A DNA stretch of 64,000 nucleotides. Origin: Gymnopilus junonius (Eukaryota > Basidiomycota > Agaricomycetes > Agaricales > Galerinaceae). Where the stretch lies: positions 1-64,000 of the forward strand of contig JADNYJ010000013.1 of NCBI GenBank assembly GCA_015501075.1. The letters are read 5' to 3'. Below the pieces are notes generated by a model. That model was not told where the DNA came from. It was given only the letters and a program-made list of their open reading frames with translations, and did not search any database. Positions within the stretch are counted from its first letter, which is position 1. The number at the start of each line of letters is the position of its first letter. Both the position numbers and the translations under genes were made by a program. Shown here one piece after another: positions 1 through 10,127 of this stretch.

Positions 1-108
1 TGTGGTTCCCCAGTCGTCAATGCAGGGTGTGAGTTTGGGCGAGGAGCCATGCTGCTTCGACGTACGTGCGCGTCGAGTGGTAGGGGGTGCGGTGCTGTTG
101 GACGGCAT
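1..108 (-). CDS. 5' end of an unknown protein (partial, runs off left edge)
   Basis: An ATG at 108 (minus strand) opens 36 codons without a stop up to the window edge. The peptide begins MPSNSTAPPTTRRARTSKQ and is rich in Ser, Thr, Pro and Arg, like a disordered N-terminus. No domain can be seen in so short a piece. The upstream side (109-601) is non-coding and would be its promoter. It could also be a chance open frame; I keep it because the ATG and composition look coding and the frame stays open to the edge. Confidence 0.35.
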   Translation of the reverse strand, partial: MPSNSTAPPTTRRARTSKQHGSSPKLTPCIDDWGTT

Positions 109-601
109 GTGAATCGTGAAATTTTGTAAAGGGCGTCTAGATTTCTGTCACCTGCGCCATTACACAAAACGTTATGGATCAAACCCAGGATAATGAAACT
201 TATGCACCTTTTCACCCATTTTTTGGATGATGGGTCATTAAGAACATTTGCTCGGAAGATATTGATCTCGTCGATGGGCTGTTGAAAAGTGGCAAGAAAG
301 TGGGGAAAGGATGATCGGCGAAATCAACCACGTGGGTATGGCAATCAACGACGCGTCCCGAATCCCGACTCCGTTAGGGAAAGTCCCATCTTACATACCT
401 CACTTTTGCAGAGATCGGAAAATATGATCAGCAGCAATGAATCTCCTCTCAGTACAAATCCAGAGCGAAAATTCGCAGCTCAAACAGCTGATATTTGTCC
501 AACGGTAATCATATGTAGTACACCATCACTCCACCAATTGCATACGCATGCCATATCAAATCCCTCTACATCCTATTTTCAAAATGTGACATTGTGGTGG
601 A
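109..601. other. Intergenic region with one dispersed-repeat copy
   Basis: No convincing gene was seen. The region lies between the 5' end of the partial gene at 1-108 and the 3' end of ATG3. It holds a copy of a short repeat (328-376) that recurs at 38476-38521. The open frame 289-633 on the plus strand has no recognisable protein character and overlaps the 3' end of ATG3 on the other strand. Confidence 0.6.
328..376 (+). repeat. Dispersed ~48-bp repeat, copy A
   Basis: Starts with CCACGTGG (an E-box core), and after a few variable bases continues with a 34-bp block (343-376, beginning AATCAACGACGCG) that is identical to the reverse complement of 38476-38509. The two copies are about 38 kb apart. 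Sequence outside the block is unrelated. It may be the remnant of a mobile element or a shared regulatory module. Confidence 0.6.
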
Positions 602-2115
602 TCAGAAGGAAGTCGTCGAATCGACCTCGATAGTAGGTACGATAGACGCAATGAACTTGAGGAAAACGACCAGATAAAAGTCCACGCGCATACCCTCAAC
701 TTCTTCCTCCTCAGAAGGAGCGACGTCTTTACCTGTGCCGCTCGCCTTCCTACTGAAAATCCACTTCTTCTTTTCCTTGGATTCTTTGTCTTTTCCTGAG
801 GGTGATGTCGCACCTGAGCCAGAGGGAGACTTTCGCGCGAGTTGCTCGGCAACGACGCTGTTGTTCATGCGTTCGATAACCTTTTTCATCACGCTAGCGT
901 GTTTGCATGGATGGACCGAGGCAGCTTGGAGAGAGGCGGAGTGGATGAAGGGCTCGATGGTGACGGTTTTGTGTGCATGGTCGGCGGAGATGTCCTGGAA
1001 TATCTGGTTCGGTGTGAGCGGGGTGCCGTTCTGGATATCACGGCATGGTGTGAGTCATTGAAGTAAAGGAAGGAAGGAGAGAAAGGGTTACCATACCTCA
1101 TCATAGCCGATCAACCAGACTCTTGGAGTTTGGTAGTACTTGTCGTAACTGATCATCACATCATATGTGCGTACTTGTAAAAGGTTATTCTTGGCCGATT
1201 CAGCTGGGCTAGAGAATCCAAAGGACACAAAATCATGAGTCAACCGAACTATCCACTGCTGAGAACTAATAATAAAATAAGCAACACTTGCCTTGGTTCG
1301 ACCAAACCAGACGGCTTGGACGGCGTAGCCGATGAGCCTTCTGCGCAGTCGCCTCGTCTCCATCCTCTAGGCCTTCTTCCTCCATATCAGGAATCTCGTC
1401 CAGGTCAAGGATCTCCGGCTCGTTCCCTGACCCTCCCAGCGACAAAGATCCCATCCCAGAGGAGATGTCGTCGCCTGGCCCGTCCATATCAGGGATCTCA
1501 GCGATTTCATGGTGATCCGTCGCAGATGGCTGGGTCAATTTACGACCTGCGTGCGTTTCTACCCATTCATCGCCATCTACGCTGGGCGTAGATGAGTCAG
1601 CGAAGGAGAGAAGACGTTCGGCGTCCTCGTCTGCGTCTGTGTAGGCAAGGGAGGTGGCTCGGCGGAGGCATGGCACACCGCGAGTGACGAGGTACTGCTT
1701 GTCAGCAGGTAGGAAGTCTCTTGTTTTCGAGGCATCTCCCTTCTCCCTGAAGATTGATTAAGAACGATGTGATAACAATAAGCACAGCAATGTGGGCGCA
1801 CCATGTCCACACGGGGAACTTGTACACCAAAAAGTCGCCAGCTGCAACAAACTCCTCTGCAGGGCGTAAATAAGCCAAAAATACGTGTATTAAAGCGAGA
1901 GATCAACGTACCTGGCGTGATACGACCGTGTTCTTTGAACTTGCTCTCCTTGAGGACCTACAAGGGTGATCGGTGCGCTGATCATGAGTAAAGTGGGGAC
2001 GACAGCGCTCACAGGTGCAATGTACTCGCGAAAAGCAAAAATGTGGGACTGTGAGAGATTATTACAAGCTGAATAGAAAGTAAGAAAGTATTGAACTAAC
2101 CTGTAAGGCCTGCAT
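602..2115 (-). CDS. ATG3: Autophagy-related protein 3 (E2-like Atg8-conjugating enzyme)
   Basis: Atg3 transfers the ubiquitin-like Atg8 from Atg7 to phosphatidylethanolamine during autophagosome growth. The minus-strand exons read as one Atg3. Exon 1 is only 15 nt (MQALQ, 2101-2115). It is followed by [27 protein letters not shown], the core with [16 protein letters not shown], and an acidic middle with IPDMDGP and [12 protein letters not shown]. Next come the E2-like part [19 protein letters not shown] and WLIGYDE, the segment [13 protein letters not shown], and the C-terminus ending [17 protein letters not shown]. The catalytic HPCKHA-type segment falls around the small exon at about 890-1050. 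Introns are short GT-AG. The neighbour downstream of its start is the LYAR gene, in the same orientation. The 467 bp between them (2116-2582) show no other gene. Identity is very secure; exact exon edges in the middle are approximate. Confidence 0.95.
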
Positions 2116-2582
2116 GTTGTGAGAGCAGTTGGGTGAGTGCGAAGAGAGGGCAGCCGTTACTCAATTGGAAATCGATTCAAATTAGCCGAACCTTACTGCA
2201 TCCACGTGCCTTGTCCAAATCCGTCTCCTTTTTGTTTCCGACAATTCTGCTTCTGCAGGGTCAGCCTCCAGAGTCGATATCTTTCCAACAGTCACCGCTG
2301 GCCATGTGTTTGGAGCTGTGGGCGACCAAAGGCATGGTGGAATGGTAGGCTACATCTCAGGTTTCGTCAGGGGCGTATGATAACGACATTGATTATCGTT
2401 TGCCTAGAACTTGATTCGATGATGAATATTCCAGGGATCTAACGACAATACATATATACAATCGGATATCTAGATATGAAATAGATGGGTCAAATCCACG
2501 TATGAGATAATAAGCAGGAACTGGAAATCACTCTTGAGTACGCTAGAGAAAGAGGCAGAAAAGAAATAGTGGCACTCACAGA

Positions 2583-4086
2583 TCATGAAACGGCCACACT
2601 TTGCTTGTCCTTTTTGTGCTTTTTCTCTTTCTTTTCCTTCTTCGTCGACTCGGAAGCAGCACCGGTGGTCGCATCAACGTCCATTGCATCATCGGCCGAA
2701 GACTTTTCTTTTTTCTCCTTCTTTTTCTTCTTCCTCTCGCCTTCAGTCGTATCGGCTCCATTAACAACCTCTTCACCTTCTTTAACGCCAGCATCCTTTT
2801 TCTTCTTTTTCTTGTCGACCTTCGCGGCGGTGTCTGCATTCGCCCCTACACTCTCAGTCTCTTGCTCCTTGTGTTTCTTTTCTTTCTTCTCCTTCTTGTC
2901 GGCTTTGCCCTCACCACCATTGACTTCTACCTCCCCAACTTCCTCTTTTCTCTTCTTTTCTTTCTTCTCTTTTTTCTTCTCCGCTTTACTCTCATCTCCG
3001 TTCACCTCCTCACCACTAGGCTCTTTAATCTTCTTCTCTTTCTTCCCCTTTTTCTTCTTCTCCTTCGTCTCATCACCTACCGGAGCCGCCATATCTACAT
3101 CGCCGTCCACATCTTTATTCTTCCCTTTCTTCTCCTTTTTCGACTTCTTTTCCTTCTTTCCTTCATCTTTTGAAGGACCAGGGGTAGGCTCAGAGTTGTC
3201 AGCAGCAACTTTAGATTTTTTGTTGGACGTGGCTGACTGTAAATGACAAAAAGGCATTAGTGACCGATCGAATAATAATATTAAAACAGAAAGAAGGAAA
3301 AAAAGGCTTACAGTATCGTCCTCAACAGCATTAGATTTTCGCTTCTTGTCCTTCTGCCCACCATTCGTCTGAGCAGCAACGACCTTAGTCTCAGTCACAG
3401 GTGGTACAACAGGGGGAGTAGCAGGCGAAGCTCGGGTAGAAGGTCCAAGAGGCGTATCATTCGCACCCGTCGTGTTCGACCTGCGACCCCAAGTATTGTA
3501 CCCACCACGTCCGCCGCTTCCGTACCCTCCCCTACCGCCATTCGCATTCCCGCTTGTGTACGTACTTGGAGTATGGTTCCACTGTGCATTCGATGCGCGC
3601 GGGTGAGGGGTATCTTCAGCAGGTGCTTCGGGCTTGGTATCATTGCCATTTTTTGGCGTAGGAGCTACAGAAGCAGCACCTCCCTGTTCAGGAAAAGCAA
3701 TGTAAGAAAACTGCAAAAAAATTATAACAAGAAAATAAGAGCGACAACGCACAGTTTTGGGACCCTTATACAGGCCCTTTTGGTATTTCTCAGCTTCGGA
3801 TATACAGGATGTATGCCCTTTGTATTCTGCTGGGCTGTTGAACGTTTTCGAGCAGTCGATGCAGTCGAACCCGGAATGACACCGTGCGCGGTGTGTGTCG
3901 AGCTTGGGCTTTTTCACCACATCGCCACAGGCTACGTTTGGGAGGTAAAATTCAAATATAAGCTCCTATATATACACTGTGTAAGGGCGACAACGGACCA
4001 TGACATCTACAGAGAAGGATAAGGAAGTTATATGGACTGACAAAAAAGAGAAAATTATTTGTGACGACTCACTGGAATGAAACCAT
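2583..4086 (-). CDS. LYAR-type C2HC zinc-finger nucleolar protein
   Basis: The N-terminus reads MVSFQCHACGDVVKKPKL, followed by RCHSGFDCIDCSKTF and SCISEAEKYQKG. This is the LYAR-type zinc finger; the family is nucleolar and acts in ribosome biogenesis and growth control. This reading needs a 14-nt exon 1 (4073-4086), an 8-nt exon 2 (3999-4006) and exon 3 from 3931 down; all junctions are GT-AG. Later introns lie at about 3699-3751 and 3241-3311. The middle is Gly/Ser/Asn-rich with GGRGGYGSGGRGGY (RGG-like). The last 220 residues are dense in Lys-Lys-Glu-Lys blocks, typical of nucleolar chaperone-like tails. The strand opposite the Lys-rich part gives a long Phe/Ser open frame that is only a shadow. 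The start is chosen because it completes the finger's first cysteine pair. Confidence 0.88.
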
Positions 4087-5445
4087 TTTTGCCTATTTCC
4101 TTGTTCTTTCTTTCTAAGTCAAAGTCTGATTCCAAAATTAAACGTAATAGTGGATATATACAATCCAAACAAAAGGGAATCAAGAGAGTAGAAAAAGAAA
4201 TAGGGAGTCGTAGGTCAAGCAAGAGCGCTGAGCGCGATCGGAAAAATGCTGCACGTGACAAGTCGAGGTGACCGGGATTCGGTCCGGTACATCGCCCCTC
4301 CATCTCCTGCTCAGTTTGAAAGGCTCACTTTCTATAGGTGTGGGCCAAATACGATATAACTGAGTTTGAAAATATAATCATGTACAAACAAAGTAACTCG
4401 GCCAAATAATGCGGCTACTTCGACATGTTCTGGGGTGCGAAAGTCCGGAACCAGAGCATAAATCAGTGAGATGAGCCTGATTCCCGAACATGGGGTAAAT
4501 TTTAGAATATTTGACCTTTTCCTTAGCTCAGGAGGCCACTCAATGAACACCACTGTACAAGGAAACTCATTAGGTCAGCGCAGTCAGGTGATGAACTGGC
4601 CCTTTTGCATACATTCTTTCGAAGATTGGAAGGCATCTGGAGAGCTTGAAAAATAAGATAAAATTTTTAATCTGGGTAACATTTAAAGAGGATGGGGAGG
4701 GCGCGCGAAGCGTGTTAGAAAAATAAATAATCCTGGTCATTTGAGGTAGATAAATCAAAAATCCACCCTGTTCTCCTCCCCACCCTGGAGTATTTGAAAG
4801 GCATCTATGCAATTCACAGTTCTTGGTGCATATGCATATTGAGAGGGCTGCATGAAGCGTGGTAGGAAAAAATAATGTGCTACTCGGACCTACCCAAATC
4901 AAGGACCAGATCAATTTCGTACCCAAATGCGCGAAGCGCGCCTCGAAAAAATGGACTGCTTTCGGCCCCTGCAGATTTCATCAAATCACGGCATGCTAGA
5001 TGACCTTCACCTATATAGACACTGCGTAATTTATTTATTTCTTCCCTCCCTTCTTCGATTTAATTAATTTAATTTAATTTAATATTAGGCGGGCCCACAC
5101 CTATAGAAAGTGAGCCGTTTGAAAGTTTCTCAAATAGAATTGGCAGCTCAAGCTCAGCTCCTTAATCCCAATTTTACCCCGGATTTGTCCTTAAATTTCT
5201 AGGCATATCTTAAGCATAACTATTTTGCTACATAAAGCATACTTGAGCTTGTATGAATACATATTGCCATTGTGCCAATACCTGAGGAAAAGATGAACAG
5301 ATGAAGTACTTATGCACTACATGTTACATATGAAGTGAAATTATAGGAGGTAACAGGATGTGTGTAATATATAGACAAAAGAGTTCGTCCAAAAAAGTTC
5401 CAAAGGCCACACCTATGGACGGATGCCAAAATCAAAATACAAGGA
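4087..5445. other. Intergenic region around the MITE
   Basis: Lies between the start of the LYAR gene and the 3' end of the DUF6699-like gene. Apart from the 4322-5116 element nothing coding was recognised. Open frames at 4077-4271, 4332-4553 and 4570-4926 lack protein-like features. Confidence 0.6.
4322..5116. mobile_element. MITE, 795 bp, 25-bp perfect TIRs and 8-bp target duplication
   Basis: The 25 bases at 4322-4346 (start GGCTCACTTTCTATAGG) are the exact reverse complement of 5092-5116. Immediately outside both ends is GTTTGAAA (4314-4321 and 5117-5124), a perfect 8-bp target-site duplication. There is no coding capacity for a transposase inside, so this is a non-autonomous element. 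An 8-bp duplication is known for hAT, P and Merlin superfamilies; the TIR does not decide which. The interior carries three loose copies of a GAAGCG...GAAAAA motif (about 4707, 4852 and 4930) and an AT-rich TTTAATT run next to the right TIR. Perfect ends suggest a young insertion. Confidence 0.9.
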
Positions 5446-6235
5446 TCAAGTTGTCAGTTTGACCATCCAATTCTCGTCGCACTTGGGAGCTTGATGACTA
5501 GGCAAATATCTCTTCTTCGCATAATCGTCGTCCTTTTCCAGACCTCTGAACTGTGTTAAATCTCCGAGGTAATCAATCCTCAAGGGATGCCCCGGCGAAT
5601 TCCTATCGGCCTCCTGTCTCTTCTTCTTGGCCGCCTCGACCCTGTCCAGTGCTCCATTCTGGTTCTGGTTCGCGATGAAGCCCCATTCCGAGTCGACGAT
5701 GGGCTGGTGTAAGCTTTCAAACAGCCCCTTCCAGACATCGAAACACGTAATGTGGTTTCCCTCCGCCGGTTTAATGTCGACAGCCAAGGGAAATCTTTGG
5801 ACATGAGTCTGAGGAATTGGGTCCCTTGAGGTTGAGCAATGCGATTTCTCGTCCATGCATAGAGTTGTGCGACGCAAAGACGGACGGGTCACTCCTCAGA
5901 TCATAACGCAGTATCGACGTGTCGACCGCGAGCATTGGGTTCAGATTGGGGTATTTAGAAGATGCTACTGGCCTAGGGACTGAAACGCAAAGTTCAATTT
6001 CAAGAGTTACTGACCATAAAAAATAAATCAAACCTGGAGGTGAAGGAGGAGGCACTTGCCATCCGGGCCCGGGTCCAAAAGTGGCGTACGGATGTCGAGG
6101 TGGTGAGCTAGACGGCGCACGAGGCGTCCAAAGGGGTGTATTGGGCGACCAGGGCGAAGTGGGTGGAGCATAGTACGGCGTCGAAGAATATGGATTGGCG
6201 TACGACTGCCATCCAGGACCGAATGAAGCGGGCAT
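5446..6235 (-). CDS. DUF6699-like protein with Pro/Tyr-rich N-terminus
   Basis: Exon 1 starts at ATG 6235 (MPASFGPGWQSYANPYSS) and encodes a Pro/Ser/Tyr-rich low-complexity stretch ending PPSPPG. A GT-AG intron (about 5981-6033) joins it to PRPVASSKYPN and then NPMLAVDTSILRYDLRSDPS. This last segment matches the opening of the DUF6699 domain common in Agaricomycetes. The second half of the domain (PLAVDIKPAEGNHITCFDVW, then GLFESLHQPI) lies in another frame from about 5840 down, and ends ENWMVKLTT. The frame change needs either a one-base sequence error in the run-rich AAGGGACCC region or a weak intron with donor GTCCGT just after LRSDP. Function of DUF6699 is unknown. Identity is moderately sure; the break is unresolved. 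Confidence 0.7.
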
Positions 6236-7665
6236 CGTGAAAGAGTAACTGAAATGATAGGTTGTCGTGAGGTGGGATGTAATCCAAGAATGTCTTGACC
6301 ACCAGCAGTCCGCTTTTATATTCCCGGGCGGCCGACGTATGTAATTATAACTCTCCGGAGCCTTTCCCGCCCTGGAGGCGAATCGTGATGACGACGCTCG
6401 AGTCAAGCGCTCGTTACCCAATAATTAAAGATGCAGCCACAAGGCTCTCGGAGGCTGTCCCTTCATCGCCAGAGCCTTGGACTCGTGTGCTGATTGGCTT
6501 CGGATCTGCCATCCCTGAAATAGGCATAGACTTGTTGAAAAACTCTGAAAGAGCAGAGAACCTTCAAAGGGATATCTTCGACATGAAAAATAGCGCAGTA
6601 AAGCACAGCTTTTAGATTGCAGAAATCAAGTTGAGCTGCTGCGCGCCTTCAACCTACAAAAGTAAAAGAACACCGCCTACGCTACTGTGGTTTCTGAGTC
6701 GCCAGAGAGATAGAGGACGTAAATCTTCAAGACTTCGCGCAAAAGCGGTGACTCGGACTTGAAGGAGGCTGTGAATGATGCGTCGATGATGGCGGTTGTG
6801 TTGTCAACATTTGCGAATTGTGGCAGAATGCGTCACGTCGCGCTGTTACGGCGCATCGCCCCGACAGATTACCAAATATGGACTGTGGCGCTGTTTTCCT
6901 TCCTTGCCGGATGTTGTTCAGATGCCATCGCAGGAGATAATGACATCGCACCATAGCGTCGGAATAAATTCAACGACTAGTCATGACAGGATATTAATTT
7001 GATGGGCCACAATAATTGATCGGCCTTCCTGCAACTCTGTAGATATTGTCATAGACTTGTGGCTATCAAGGTATAAAAAAAGGAGCCTACGGAAAAGGGC
7101 TGTTTAATGAAAATTAAGCACACCGATCGTACCACATCCTCAGAACCGATTTGTCCACCTCTTCGGCTCTCGTGACGGGACATATTACATGGATAACTAA
7201 TTTCCAAAATTACCTAAATCAGACTGTTATTTGACCCAAACCCCTGTAATAAATGAAGATCAAGGGCCATACTTGCCGGAGCCCTCAAGAATGATAGCAC
7301 AACAGAACGGCGCTCCTGCACCTTACGCCGCAGCAGCGGGCGTCTAACTCAACAAGGGGCGTGCTTGCACAAATTCGTCACTTTTACCGCTCGTTGCACA
7401 ATTACTGTAAATAGGAGTTTGCTTTTAGTCATTATCCGAGAATCCAGCGCTCATTGAAATTCAAGTAAATACGTACGACAAAGCTGGCCCAACAAGTGAT
7501 AAGTACTGTACTCTAGAATCTAGAGCGCTGTATTGATATATTTCAGTCTAAGCATTGACATATCAGATCTAGATCTCAAGACCAAATTCTAAACACGATA
7601 AATACAAGAATATCGACACGAAAACCAAAAAGAGCACAGCAATTTATCGAAAGAGGCCGGTCAAG
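6236..7665. other. Gene-free region
   Basis: About 1.4 kb between the start of the DUF6699-like gene and the 3' end of cytochrome c peroxidase. No protein motif, tRNA or clear repeat was recognised. Open frames here are short and overlap on both strands. Confidence 0.55.
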
Positions 7666-9233
7666 TTAGTAAACCAAGGAAAGTATTTTACTTCTTCTCT
7701 GATCTTTTTGCTCGTCGACGGTGGGCAAGACCCAAGGCTCAGAGCTGACAAATTGTTCAGTAGGGATGCCGAGTTCGAAGAGGGTGGAAAGGGCCTTGGA
7801 GAAGCTAATACCAATCAGATATTAGTGGGTAGAATCGATGACAGTAAAACGACAACGTACTCCTTGAACCAGAGTTCTTCGCTGTCAGCATAGGCCTTGG
7901 CAAACTTCTTGAAGCTCTTGTCTTGGACGAGGACGTAATCGGTACTGCAACAGAGAATTAATTTCAATGCCGGAAACAGAGAAGAATGGTAAACACGTAC
8001 GGCAACATCATGAGAGAGCGAGTCTTCTTGTCCTCGAGTGCTTGGGTCCATCCCAGTTCTTCCAGACCCACTTTTCATCGAAGAGAAGTCTGAAGAAATC
8101 GTTAGAGACAGTGGTAGGCGCAAAAGTCCAGGGTCCTTCATATCCAGAGCGGTCACGGTGGCAGCGTCCGAGAGCGTGAGCACCAGAGAGAGCGACGATT
8201 TCCTGGTCATTGAAACTATAGAGAAGTCCTAAGCTCAGGAAGAGGACGTCAGAGAACAGGAAATCGTACACACCCCATGCGGTAGAAGATGTTCCTGAGG
8301 TGGTCAGCGCCCTGGCTGGCGTCCGGGAGACGGCCATCAGGGGTAGCCTGAGCGGCAACACCATCAATGCGTCCAGGTCTCCAAGGGATCTTGGGGCCAC
8401 CCATTTCCTGTGATAACACATGTTAATGATCTGATTGTCTTACATTTCGAGAAAGATATTCCACTAACCTGAACGGCGGCAACACCAGATAGAGTCCAAA
8501 GGTCACCGTAAGTGATCCAAGGGAATTCCTTCTTGACTTTCTCCAAGAGATCGCGAGCGACGTTCAGACCTGCGTTAGCACCGTGTTGTGATTCAGGCGA
8601 GAATCGCATTGTAGCATAGTTGCTACCAGAAATTCAGTCTTGCCATAATTTCTCGAGGGCATAAAGAGAAACGCACCTTCCGCCGGTCTTGGTATCCTTA
8701 TCATATGTTCCAGAGGAGTGCCAGGCGAGACGAAGGAGGACAGGTCCGTAAGAACCATCTGGAAAAGTTGACATTCAGTCTATCACCCTATGAAGACGAT
8801 ATGTCTCGACTGCTCACCATCGTAGTTCTCAGCCTCGTCGAGGACTTCTGCGATCCTCTTGTACACCTAAGAATGTGTAAAGACATCAACATAGGGGATC
8901 GATGACGGAACCAACGTGCCTTTAAGTAATCTTCCTTAGTAGGCACGAAGTTGGTCTTGACCTTGGCAACCTGGAGACCAGACTTGACAGCGTTCTCCGC
9001 GTTGGAAGAGTAAAAGTAGTACGTCAAGGCGCCGGCAGCGACAACTCCGAGACCAACGTAGAGCGTGGTGTTGGACGATTTTGCTTCCGGTGCGGGGGAG
9101 GGGGTGTAGTTTTTTCCGAGTACTTGCGGTTGAAGGTGGTACGGAAGGTGGTGCGGGGCAGTCTAGCAGCCCTACGGATAGGGTTGGCAGCAGCCGCGTT
9201 GCGAAGAGGAGCGCGGAATACGCTGAAGGACAT
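7666..9233 (-). CDS. CCP1: Cytochrome c peroxidase, mitochondrial
   Basis: Reduces hydrogen peroxide with electrons from cytochrome c in the mitochondrial intermembrane space. The N-terminus is an Arg/Ala-rich presequence ([20 protein letters not shown]) followed by a membrane segment ([18 protein letters not shown]). The peroxidase core shows the distal motif with Arg-Trp-His ([13 protein letters not shown]), [12 protein letters not shown], the proximal heme ligand in [13 protein letters not shown], and [14 protein letters not shown]. The C-terminus reads [17 protein letters not shown] up to a stop at 7666-7668. The family is class I peroxidase and the length is as expected. One frame break lies in the T6 run at 9110-9115 (A6 on the coding strand). 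One more A would join the presequence in frame to the membrane segment, so I read it as a sequence error. At least six short introns interrupt the gene. Confidence 0.93.
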
Positions 9234-10127
9234 GGTTTGAAAGGGAGGGAACGCCTGAGGATACAGGTGGTGGTGGTCGGTGTTTAAGAAATGGGTGCGG
9301 TAAGAATTGAGACAAGATCTAGAGCAGCGCAGAGTTCAAATATTTGCTCGACCGCCTGTCGCCATTCTTCTACCGATTTCTACACGTTCCTTCTCCGCCA
9401 AAATTCATAATGTCGTCATCTCCGAGCTCACAATTCATCCAGCCATGGTCGCCATCTTTCAGGATTTTTTTGTGGTAAAATCACCAACTATCTTTTGTTT
9501 CTGAGCCCCATACGATAGCAAGCCCTGGGCCACCTGTATTCCGTGTTGATACGAGATTTCTTCGCGAGTCAGCCAGCCTGCTCGAGCCCTTGCACATGTT
9601 CTGACCAGTCCTGACTAAACACGTTGGAGGAGGCTCAGTCAGCCAATCCTAACGCGGCGTTTTATCACGGGGGAAACCATTTCGGCTTTTATCGCCCAAT
9701 GCCCAGCAGCGTGCTACTCGGGTCACGATCACGGCGGAGCATAGATAAGCTAAGCGCTGGACCTCCAAAGAGTCTGGAGAGGAAAGAGAGGATGTAACGG
9801 ACGAAATGTTCCCTTGATCGCTATACGTTATATATGTTTTCGCTATACTCCTTGCTTTCCCAGCTGGCTACGACTAGAAAGAAACTAAATGGGACACCTG
9901 ACCCTCTTCCTGCGATCCATCACCTCCAATGACACGTTCACATGGTGTGAACATCGTACTGAGGGTTCGAACACGGCAAATTCCAGAGTATTTTCAGTAC
10001 TAGGTCGTCGTTTCATCCCTCCATTATTACAAACGGGCACTAACGCGACGCGCTTGTAGAGAAATAATATTGTACATTGCATAGGTATTATAAGTTCTCC
10101 TTGATGCGGATTGACGATCATTTCTAG
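9234..10127. other. Intergenic region, promoter side of CCP1
   Basis: About 900 bp between the start of cytochrome c peroxidase and the 3' end of the alpha/beta hydrolase. No gene or repeat was recognised; it must hold the CCP1 promoter. Confidence 0.55.

Noticed and set aside
2569..3246. 225-residue plus-strand open frame, Phe/Ser-rich
   Set aside because: It is the exact antisense of the Lys/Glu-rich tail of the LYAR gene (AAG runs read as CTT); composition is extreme and there are no motifs.
5771..6421. Upstream extension of the DUF6699-like protein to an earlier Met at 6421
   Set aside because: The ATG at 6235 gives a sensible N-terminus; the extension is basic, motif-less and reads through the likely promoter.
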